Of a stretch of 64,000 bases of DNA, positions 25,319 to 31,309 are shown piece by piece; the stretch's first letter is position 1, and every line of letters begins with the position of its first letter. A program made the translations under genes and the position numbers. The stretch lies in the NCBI GenBank assembly GCA_902801885.1, contig CADCJX010000003.1, positions 7,026-71,025 of the forward strand, written 5' to 3'. The DNA is from an uncultured Bacteroidia bacterium (GTDB lineage Bacteria > Bacteroidota > Bacteroidia > Bacteroidales > UBA932). The notes below the pieces were generated by a model. That model had not been told where the DNA came from. It searched no databases and saw only the letters and a program-made list of their open reading frames with translations.

Positions 25319-25909
25319 ATGGGAACACCTTTCATACCGGAACTTGCTGAGCTTCTTCGCCGGGTTGAGGAGAAGTTCGGACACCGCCTTTCGACAACCA
25401 CGGACTTTGAACTTCTCTCGTTCGTCATGGAACGGGAGATAGGCGAACTCATATCTGCTTCTACCTTGAAGAGACTATGGGGCTACGTTTCATATTCATC
25501 GACACCAAGGATCGCTACTCTTGACACTCTCAGCCGTTACCTTGGCCATAAGAATTTCAAGTCGTTCCGGCAGGCCTTGAAAGATTCAGGAGCAGTGGTT
25601 TCCAACTTTTTCTCATCGAAGACCGTGGAGACTTCCTCTCTTAAAGATGGGGCCAGGCTGCTTCTTGGCTGGGCGCCTAACAGGTTGATACGGTTGAAGT
25701 TCCTTGGTGGAACCACCTTCGAGGTGGAGTCCGTCGAGAACGCCAAGTTGCGCCCTGGCGACCGCTTCGAGGCCTCGGAATTCATTCTCGGAGCGCCCCT
25801 TTTCATCAGCTCCGTGCGCCGCTCCGACGGCACCGTCACCCCTCCTTACGTCGCAGCCAAGGCCGAAGGGCTCAATGTCTTGGAGGTGCTTCCTAATGAC
25901 AAGGATTAG
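25319..25909 (+). CDS. Uncharacterised protein, probable HTH-like N-terminus
   Basis: 196 residues; I do not recognise a named family. The first 85 residues are helical with segments ISASTLKRLWGYV and TPRIATLDTLSRYLGHKNFKSF, a layout seen in a widespread Bacteroidota group that resembles a helix-turn-helix reader. The second half (about 105-190) is beta-rich with GWAPNRLIRLKFLGGTTFEV, like a small SH3- or Lon-type barrel. A DNA- or nucleotide-binding regulator is possible; this is inference. The promoter has three phased TTGAAC repeats that could be an operator. The stop overlaps the end of the convergent next gene by 4 bases. Confidence 0.5.
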   Translation: MGTPFIPELAELLRRVEEKFGHRLSTTTDFELLSFVMEREIGELISASTLKRLWGYVSYSSTPRIATLDTLSRYLGHKNFKSFRQALKDSGAVVSNFFSSKTVETSSLKDGARLLLGWAPNRLIRLKFLGGTTFEVESVENAKLRPGDRFEASEFILGAPLFISSVRRSDGTVTPPYVAAKAEGLNVLEVLPNDKD

Positions 25910-26883
25910 AATCTGATTCCAACTCCGAATTCGACGGTCGCAGTCTTGAGACTGACTGTACTGACTCCGGCGGAGGCGGTGAAATGGCCTTTATTGAATA
26001 TGATTCCGGCATCGGAACAGGGGCCTTGGGCTGAATAGTCCGCTACTTCGGCCCATTTGCCTGCGGCGTCCTCCCAGAGTGTCTTTGTGCTGCCATAGCC
26101 TGATCCTGCGTACAGACTGAGCGGGCCGCTGATTCTGAATATTCCTCCGGCTCCCAGAGCCATGCCTGTGTAGCACTCATTGCCGCTTGTCCAGATGATA
26201 TGACCGTCGGCTGTTCCGTCGCTGCTGCAGGAATAGTCGGCTTTCATGGCTTTGAAGTTGGACCTGCCCTTGATGTAGAGACCCCATTTGTCGCCAGTGA
26301 GGGTTATAATGCCTCCATAGGAGAAGGTTTCGGGGCTCCAGCCTCCGAGGATTAGAAGGCCTGCAGAAAGATCCTTCGGTCGCTTCGCTCCCTCAGGATG
26401 ATATGATAGGTTGTCATTCTGAGGGGAGCCCAAAGAAATAGAATAATTGTCATTCTGAGCGGAGCGAAGAATCTCTCCGTTCCCTGAACTCAATCGAAGG
26501 TCCGGCCTCCACTCTACCTTCGGCAACTCCATTTCCGGCCTTGCGACCTTCAGCGCTGGCCTGTCCGACGGAGTGCCCGTCCCTCCGAAAGCCACGGTGT
26601 ACCGCCTTCTGATACGCTCGAACCTGTCTTTCTGGGCGGGAGACATATTCCTTGAACCCCTCTGGAGAGTGGACCTGAGCTGCGACACCTGCTCGAGCAG
26701 GGAAGTGAGTTCTTCGGGCGCGATTTGCTCTCCCCGCAACGACCGTTCCCTCAGTAGAATACACCTGTCGCAGATGGTTTCGTAACTGTCCAGAGCCCTG
26801 TCCAGCCTGCTACCCTGGCCGTATGCCACTGTCCCGAAGAACAACGACACTGCTATAAGGATGTATGACAGCTTATTCTGCAA
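25906..26883 (-). CDS. Signal-peptide protein with helical N-half and beta-rich C-half
   Basis: 325 residues. Signal peptide MQNKLSYILIAVSLFFGTVAYG, a charged helical region (about 25-95), a linker and a glycine- and aromatic-rich C-terminal half ending FGVGIRF, as in outer membrane barrels. Residues 137-175 (for example EILRSAQNDN, then GSPQNDN and HPEGAKRPKDLSAG) are the translation of three short interspersed repeat copies, so the linker is repeat-derived. It is divergent from the kinase gene, with 72 bases between starts, which suggests a functional pair. Family not recognised. Confidence 0.6.
   Translation of the reverse strand: MQNKLSYILIAVSLFFGTVAYGQGSRLDRALDSYETICDRCILLRERSLRGEQIAPEELTSLLEQVSQLRSTLQRGSRNMSPAQKDRFERIRRRYTVAFGGTGTPSDRPALKVARPEMELPKVEWRPDLRLSSGNGEILRSAQNDNYSISLGSPQNDNLSYHPEGAKRPKDLSAGLLILGGWSPETFSYGGIITLTGDKWGLYIKGRSNFKAMKADYSCSSDGTADGHIIWTSGNECYTGMALGAGGIFRISGPLSLYAGSGYGSTKTLWEDAAGKWAEVADYSAQGPCSDAGIIFNKGHFTASAGVSTVSLKTATVEFGVGIRF
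26370..26475. repeat. Three short interspersed repeat copies inside a gene
   Basis: One copy is inverted (26370-26402, AGATCCTTCGGTCGCTTCGC...), one is partial (26411-26430, TTGTCATTCTGAGGGGAGCC) and one is full (26448-26475, TGTCATTCTGAGCGGAGCGA...). All are read through in the minus-strand gene without breaking its frame. Confidence 0.8.
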
Positions 26884-26955
26884 TACTTTTCTGACTTACC
26901 GATAACTTTAACTATGGGGCTTTGCAAATGTAGGCAAAAATGCGGATATTTGACT

Positions 26956-27984
26956 ATGCTAATATCCTCAGAGTTCTTCGGTGATCCTTCTGCACAGGCC
27001 CAGGCCGGTTCTTCGGCCAGGGAACTCGTTAGCAGTTCCGAGGGAGGCTATTCCCAGATCTGGCGTTTTGACCGTGGTGGCCGGTTCCGGGTCCTCAAGT
27101 GCCTGAAAGAGGGTTTTCGCGGCAATCCGTTGTACGAAAGGCTTCTGCAGAAAGAATTCGAGATCGGATATTCATTGGACCACGAGGGCATCTGTGAATA
27201 TTATTCTTTCAAGAAAGACACTGAACTTGGCAACTGCATCGAGATGGAATGGGTGGACGGGCGCACGCTGGAGCAGTTCCTTTCGGAGGGAAAGCATGAG
27301 CGGAGTGTCTATGACAAGATTGTCGGTGAGATCTGTTCCGCCCTTTCCTACATGCATGCAAAGCAGGTGCTCCACCGGGATCTGAAGCCTTCCAATATCC
27401 TTGTGACGTACAACGGCAACAATGTGAAGCTCATCGATTTCGGATTGTCTGACGCGGATTTCTCATCGGTCCTGAAGACTCCAGCAGGGACGGCTGTCTT
27501 TGCCGCCCCGGAGGTTCGCTCAGGCGGCAAGGCTTCGGTACGCAGCGACCTGTATTCCCTGGGCATGGTGATGTCGCTCTTCCCGGTCAGGAAGTATACG
27601 CCCATCGTCCGCCGGCTCTGCGCCCAGAAGCCTGAGGCACGTTATCCTTCGGTCGCCGAAGTCCAGAAGGCGCTGAAGAGCAACATGTCTGCCATCGCAG
27701 GGATAGTATTCATTCTATTCATCGCCCTGATGGCTCTCGCCCCAGTGCTCGAAAAGCGCCTCAATAAGCTTCCCGCCTCTGAGCCTGCTCAAAACGATGT
27801 CATTCTGAACGAAGTGAAGAATCTTCCCGATACCACTGTCATTCTGAACGAAGTGAAGAATCCCGCAGTGAAGAATTCCACCCCTGCCGGAAAGAAACAA
27901 TCTAAAGACTCCTCTTCGGCGAAGACCCCGGATGCCCACCTCATCGACGAACTCTTCCGCCAGGCCACCGAACTGTTTGAATAG
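26956..27984 (+). CDS. Membrane-anchored Ser/Thr protein kinase
   Basis: 342 residues from ATG 26956; an in-frame ATG at 26914 would add 14 residues rich in Cys and Lys, so the start is not certain. Hanks-type kinase: the ATP lysine in VLKCLK (about 48), catalytic HRDLKPSN (about 140-147), DFG (161-163), and APE (184-186). The glycine-rich loop is degenerate (SSEGGYSQIWRF). One membrane segment (about 245-263) follows, then a polar tail. Residues about 280-306 (DVILNEVKNLPD, TVILNEVKNPAVKN) are two tandem copies of the interspersed repeat in translation. It is divergent from the beta-rich signal-peptide protein, a possible partner. Confidence 0.85.
   Translation: MLISSEFFGDPSAQAQAGSSARELVSSSEGGYSQIWRFDRGGRFRVLKCLKEGFRGNPLYERLLQKEFEIGYSLDHEGICEYYSFKKDTELGNCIEMEWVDGRTLEQFLSEGKHERSVYDKIVGEICSALSYMHAKQVLHRDLKPSNILVTYNGNNVKLIDFGLSDADFSSVLKTPAGTAVFAAPEVRSGGKASVRSDLYSLGMVMSLFPVRKYTPIVRRLCAQKPEARYPSVAEVQKALKSNMSAIAGIVFILFIALMALAPVLEKRLNKLPASEPAQNDVILNEVKNLPDTTVILNEVKNPAVKNSTPAGKKQSKDSSSAKTPDAHLIDELFRQATELFE
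27798..27879 (+). repeat. Two and a half interspersed repeat copies inside the kinase gene
   Basis: Copies at 27798-27825 and 27837-27863 share TGTCATTCTGAACGAAGTGA; a fragment CAGTGAAGAATTCC lies at 27866-27879. They encode VILNEVKN twice, in the cytoplasm-distal tail of the kinase. Confidence 0.8.
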
Positions 27985-28040
27985 TCACCCTCCTCGTCCT
28001 TCCGGCCAGTGTGGCATGCGCTATGGCGTTCATTTTTGAT

Positions 28041-28192
28041 CTTTTCGCCAAATAGGCGCACCAGAGGGGCGAAATGATGGTCTTTGGTAGGGCCTGGCCG
28101 TGCGCCATGGCTTGATATCGGCCTTTGGCGCACGGTAAAAGGCGTCAGACACCGCTATATGGCCGGCCAATGTGCGCCACTTTGGCGAAAAG
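28041..28192. repeat. Nested inverted repeats in a gene-free stretch
   Basis: The gap 27985-28287 has no gene. An outer 21 bp pair (28041-28061 and 28172-28192, sharing CTTTTCGCCAAA and GGCGCAC) surrounds an inner perfect 10 bp pair CCGTGCGCCA (28098-28107) and TGGCGCACGG (28126-28135). Four GTGCGCC/GGCGCAC units therefore occur in 150 bases. The rest of the gap shows nothing I can name. Confidence 0.7.
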
Positions 28193-28287
28193 TCGGTATT
28201 TCATGAAGATAAGCCAGTTTTTGGTGCGACATTTTTTGTTGTTTGGAAAATTTGATTTATAATTGAAGGCAAAAAAAGTTGTCCCTT

Positions 28288-28899
28288 ATGATTAATACTA
28301 ATGCAGTCCGGCTGTTGGAGTATTCCCTTAGCCATAATCCGGATTTGTTGGATAATTCCGCTTTCGCTGTCAATGCCGCTGTTTACTCCTTTCTTAAGAA
28401 TGAGTTCGAGAAAGGGGATATCCGCTCTAACCTCCTGTTCCAGTGGAGCTTCTCTTCTTTCTATGGGATGGGAATAGTCTCGTCGGAGGCTAAAGAGGCG
28501 TTCTTCCGGAAGATGGAGTCCCTGAGAGACTCTTATACCGGCCAGAATGCCAGGAGTGTCACTGAGGATCTTCGACCGGCCATGGGAAAGAGCAACTTCT
28601 CCTTCGTGACAAAAATGCTTAACCTCATCTCCGACAGCGAATATCCCATTTTCGACAAGAATGTCGCTATGGTCTTCCAAAAGCCATTTGACCCAGATGA
28701 GACCCGCCTGGATCATCAGGATTCCGTCTTTCAGGATATTATCGACACCTACAAGTCGCTCCAGCACCATCCCGTAATCGAGGATTTCCGCACCAGATTC
28801 GGTTGTCCGGAGATGGGTTACATGAAAGTGCTCGACACTATCTTTTGGAAACTCGGCAAGGACATGGAAGCAAACTACGAGATGTTCCCCTGGGAATAG
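28288..28899 (+). CDS. Uncharacterised protein with OGG/HhH-like motif
   Basis: 203 residues from ATG 28288 (a TTG at 28279 is also in frame). Family not recognised by name. Residues 104-127 contain FSFVTKMLNLI then YPIFDKNVA, which resembles the segment found in proteins of the 8-oxoguanine glycosylase-like (OGG) fold in bacteria, where a short helix-hairpin-helix is followed by a P-[IV]-[YF]-D strand. The same pattern recurs in the proteins at 31310 and 36244. The protein is soluble, with no signal. It stands alone between repeat-rich gaps, at the edge of the accessory island. Confidence 0.5.
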   Translation: MINTNAVRLLEYSLSHNPDLLDNSAFAVNAAVYSFLKNEFEKGDIRSNLLFQWSFSSFYGMGIVSSEAKEAFFRKMESLRDSYTGQNARSVTEDLRPAMGKSNFSFVTKMLNLISDSEYPIFDKNVAMVFQKPFDPDETRLDHQDSVFQDIIDTYKSLQHHPVIEDFRTRFGCPEMGYMKVLDTIFWKLGKDMEANYEMFPWE

Positions 28900-28922
28900 T
28901 CGTTACTTCCACCTCTCCATTT

Positions 28923-29035
28923 CGGGCAAGGTCGAATTTCAGGGTCGGGATCTTGCCGTCACCAAATGCGTTCCATGGCTGTCAGTGGTCTTGTCGGCGG
29001 GCAAGATACCCCCATTTAAAATTAGAGCTTGCCCG
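28923..29035. repeat. Palindromic MITE-like element, copy A
   Basis: 113 bases with ends CGGGCAAG...CTTGCCCG. Internally it has a second pair of CTTGCC/GGGCAAG signals (around 28950 and 28999), so it can fold into two hairpins. Copy B at 30977-31087 has the same ends and plan. The gap 28900-29427 also holds the HicA relic and a broken frame described separately. Confidence 0.75.
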
Positions 29036-29080
29036 AGAGGAGGTGTCTATATTTGTGCTACTAAACTTTGACAATGAAAA

Positions 29081-29179
29081 ATGAAATACAGTGAGTTTCA
29101 CAGAATACTAAAGGCTGCCGGATGGGTCTTGGATTCCAGTATAAGAAAAGGCTGGAGAGAAATGGGCATCGAGTCATAG
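29081..29179 (+). pseudogene. HicA-like toxin remnant
   Basis: A 32-codon ORF starts MKYSEFHRILKAAGWVLDS, which matches the N-terminal strand-helix of HicA mRNA interferases, but the expected GSHxxY segment with the catalytic histidine is missing; the frame jumps to a short tail RKGWREMGIES and stops. No HicB partner follows. It looks like an internally deleted hicA. A -7-like TATATTTG lies just upstream, at about 29048-29055. Confidence 0.5.
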
Positions 29180-29210
29180 ATTTGTTTCCTTTCTTGAATA
29201 ATTGGTTGTT

Positions 29211-29417
29211 ATGATAAAGGTTGATGAGTTGCAGGATACTTTGCGAATGACCCGAGACGAGATAGGGAAAGAGTCGGCCCGTTTTTATTCCGAGTGGCTT
29301 TCCCAGGTCACATTCTGTTAGATCGGCATCATCTTACCCCTTATTCAATTGCACAAGATGACCGGGAGGAAAGAGTGGTTTGATGGATTTAGAGAGGATC
29401 CTGTATTCTCCGCTTAA
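29211..29417 (+). pseudogene. Short broken reading frame, unknown
   Basis: ATG at 29211 opens 36 codons (MIKVDELQDTLRMTRDEIGK...) to a TAG at 29319. The same frame then continues for 32 codons, including a hydrophobic IGIILPLIQLHK segment, to TAA at 29415. It may be a small gene with a nonsense change; I do not recognise it. Confidence 0.25.
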
Positions 29418-29427
29418 TGCCATACGG

Positions 29428-30252
29428 TCATTGAACCTTCATCATGTCCGCTAACTGTAGGAAATAGTCATTGGACCATATATCTAATTCGCCAGGATTG
29501 CTCAAGAAGGGTAGCACATCCTCTTTGACGCGGGATATGTCGGTACTTTCCAGACGTCCCCGCAACGCGGACTTGAACTCGTCAAGTGTCATCTCCTGAC
29601 CGTTGAACTGGAGGATCCTCTCTTGCAGGTGCCCCCAGTCAAGAGTGATGCCGTTCCGTACATACCATTCAAAATCATACCAGTCGCGCCCCTTGGCCCT
29701 TCTCTGCCACGCTCTGAAAACCAGCGCGTGCATTTTCCCGGCAAAAAGGTCAGGGAGCGTAACGCAGCGGGTCAGGAATGATTTCGGCTGCAGCAGGTAT
29801 TTTTGTTCCGTCGAGAACTTAAGGGGTGGCACGGTATCCACTTCAATCTTAACTTTTATGGACTTCTCAGTCTGGAATGATATGTCGTATACATCTGTAG
29901 TATCTTTCAGAAAGGCGGATTCCACCTTGCCAAAACTTCTCTTATCCTTCTTCTTGATCTCCACCTTTCGGCCAACAAGGGTGAACTGGTCTATGATGGG
30001 TTGGAAGTATTGCTCGAAGTTAAATGATGGGTCTTCCTTTAGCAGCGTGAAATCCATATCCTCGCTGAAGCGGTTCAATCCGTGGAATATTCGAAGGCAG
30101 GTTCCACCATAGAAAGCTGCCTTGTCGAAGAAACCACCATCGGCGAGCCCGGCGAGCACGATCTGCTGGCTCACTTCATAAACCGCGTTCCTTCTAGCCG
30201 TGTCCGTGCTTTGGTCATAGGCCGAAAGCATCTTTTCATATAGTTGGTTCAT
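29428..30252 (-). CDS. abiEii: AbiEii-type nucleotidyltransferase toxin
   Basis: 274 residues. Type IV toxin-antitoxin/abortive-infection nucleotidyltransferase. The nucleotidyltransferase core reads KAAFYGGTCLRIFHGLNRFSED-MDF (around residues 44-70), with the GGT and D-x-D features expected of the family. Then come the KIEVDTVPP strand and a conserved LPDLFAGKMHALVFRAWQRRAKGRDWYD segment (given in pieces: LFAGKMHAL, RAKGRDWYD). Known members transfer nucleotides to tRNA or otherwise block growth. It overlaps the antitoxin gene by 4 bases (ATGA), and the pair is bracketed by palindromic elements. Confidence 0.88.
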   Translation of the reverse strand: MNQLYEKMLSAYDQSTDTARRNAVYEVSQQIVLAGLADGGFFDKAAFYGGTCLRIFHGLNRFSEDMDFTLLKEDPSFNFEQYFQPIIDQFTLVGRKVEIKKKDKRSFGKVESAFLKDTTDVYDISFQTEKSIKVKIEVDTVPPLKFSTEQKYLLQPKSFLTRCVTLPDLFAGKMHALVFRAWQRRAKGRDWYDFEWYVRNGITLDWGHLQERILQFNGQEMTLDEFKSALRGRLESTDISRVKEDVLPFLSNPGELDIWSNDYFLQLADMMKVQ

Positions 30253-30875
30253 TTCCCTAGCAACTTTATAATGGTTTCAATTGATTGTGTCTTTTTGCCT
30301 GTGTCGGCACATTGCTGAAGAATACCGGCATCGAATTGGCTGAAAGCGTCCATGTCAAAACGCAGGTCCTCTTCCAGAAATGCCTGAGCTTCCTTCTGAT
30401 AACGCAGAATCACTCCGGAGGAGGAACAGATCAGGTCGCATAAAGCCTTCTCCGGGCTCGCGATGATGAAGGTCGCCCCCTCTGTCTCACCTTGACGGAG
30501 TCCGATAGGAAAGTAGTCCCTACCGACACCGGTATATGAGAACCTGCCAAGAGCGTTCTCGAACACGCGCGAATGCTTGATTGTCATGCTTTGTACCATG
30601 TGCACGCGTTCCGGGATGAGACCATACCATCGAAGTGCCGTATGCATGGATACATAGGAAGGGGAGTACAAGTGGTTGGCGACAAGTTCATTGCTGACAC
30701 GCTTGCCACTCCACTCAGGGTTGACTATGTATAATCCGCGCTTCAGGCGCAATAGCTTGCCGCTATGCTCCAAAGAGGATACCTTTTGGTTTGAGCCGGC
30801 AACATCGGGATACAGTGAGGATATGGTTTCCTTTGTGACCGGAACGTTGCCTAATATGTCCAGAACATCCTTCAT
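30249..30875 (-). CDS. abiEi: AbiEi-type antitoxin, transcriptional repressor
   Basis: 208 residues from ATG 30875; an upstream in-frame start at 30911 would place the first codons within the promoter. N-terminal winged helix (about 1-60, with GKLLRLKRGLYIV), then the AbiEi C-terminal domain with YVSMHTALRWYGLIPE and ASPEKALCDLI. Known AbiEi proteins repress their own operon by binding inverted repeats and neutralise AbiEii. The ATG follows the -7 element by only 4 bases, so the message would be leaderless. The gene is immediately upstream of the toxin gene. Confidence 0.88.
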   Translation of the reverse strand: MKDVLDILGNVPVTKETISSLYPDVAGSNQKVSSLEHSGKLLRLKRGLYIVNPEWSGKRVSNELVANHLYSPSYVSMHTALRWYGLIPERVHMVQSMTIKHSRVFENALGRFSYTGVGRDYFPIGLRQGETEGATFIIASPEKALCDLICSSSGVILRYQKEAQAFLEEDLRFDMDAFSQFDAGILQQCADTGKKTQSIETIIKLLGK

Positions 30876-30879
30876 GACG

Positions 30880-30926
30880 CAAATATAGCAAATTCTCGAA
30901 CATAAAATCAATCAATATGTGATTTT
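30880..30926 (-). promoter_or_regulatory. abiE promoter with inverted repeat
   Basis: On the minus strand TATATTTG (30880-30887) is a -7 match, 4 bases from the ATG. Upstream, AAAATCA (30904-30910) and TGATTTT (30920-30926) form a 7 bp inverted repeat near the -33 position, a likely AbiEi operator. The gap 30876-31309 otherwise holds copy B, two promoters and a structured leader, listed separately. Confidence 0.5.
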
Positions 30927-30976
30927 CTATTCAAAATATTACTATTATAAGGCCTAATGTCAATGATGATTTAGTA

Positions 30977-31087
30977 GGGCAAGGTCGATTTTTAATGGCT
31001 TGAACTTGCCTGGCTTATATGCTATGCAAGTCCGTCAGGGGCATTTTCAGCGAGCAAGGTACCCCACCCTAAAATTCGACCTTGCCC
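30977..31087. repeat. Palindromic MITE-like element, copy B
   Basis: 111 bases with ends GGGCAAGGTCGATTTTTA and TAAAATTCGACCTTGCCC, a near-perfect 18 bp terminal inverted repeat. Internal CTTGCC and GCAAGG signals match the plan of copy A at 28923-29035. Between A and B lie the HicA relic and the AbiE pair. Confidence 0.8.
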
Positions 31088-31105
31088 GATAAGCAAGAAT
31101 GGGCT

Positions 31106-31136
31106 TTTGAATAATCTATTGAATTAATTATATTTG
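31106..31136 (+). promoter_or_regulatory. Consensus promoter upstream of the radical SAM gene (distal)
   Basis: TTTG 31106-31109, 19 bases, TATATTTG 31129-31136. It would give a leader of about 165 bases before the ATG at 31310. Confidence 0.65.
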
Positions 31137-31165
31137 TGTCAATACGGAACCGTCCGGTCTTTCTC

Positions 31166-31211
31166 GCTGGCGAACATTTTAGGGCCTGCCAGCAGGGATA
31201 ATGTCGCCGGC
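31166..31211 (+). other. Structured leader segment
   Basis: GCTGGCGAACATT (31166-31178) and AATGTCGCCGGC (31200-31211) pair with two imperfections around an inner perfect CCTGC/GCAGG hairpin (31185-31196). It lies in the leader made from the distal promoter. Function unknown. Confidence 0.45.
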
Positions 31212-31227
31212 ACACGTTTCTGTTTGA

Positions 31228-31275
31228 TTTGAACCAATGTGAACTTGACCTATATGTTGTAGTCCTATATATTTG
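31228..31275 (+). promoter_or_regulatory. Proximal promoter with the TTTGAAC motif
   Basis: TTTGAACCAATGTGAACTTG (31228-31247) ends in a -33-like CTTG, 20 bases before TATATTTG (31268-31275). The same motif and the same spacing lie before the gene at 25319. The ATG at 31310 follows 34 bases after the -7 element. Confidence 0.6.
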
Positions 31276-31309
31276 TCTGCCAAGATTTCAAGTTAATCAT
31301 TGGCAGAAT

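Noticed and set aside
28279..28287. TTG start three codons before ATG 28288
   Set aside because: The ATG gives an ordinary N-terminus, and the added residues carry no signal or motif.
29319..29321. In-frame TAG as a readthrough or pyrrolysine codon
   Set aside because: Nothing in the window suggests recoding, other genes use TAG as a normal stop, and the frame has no known family.
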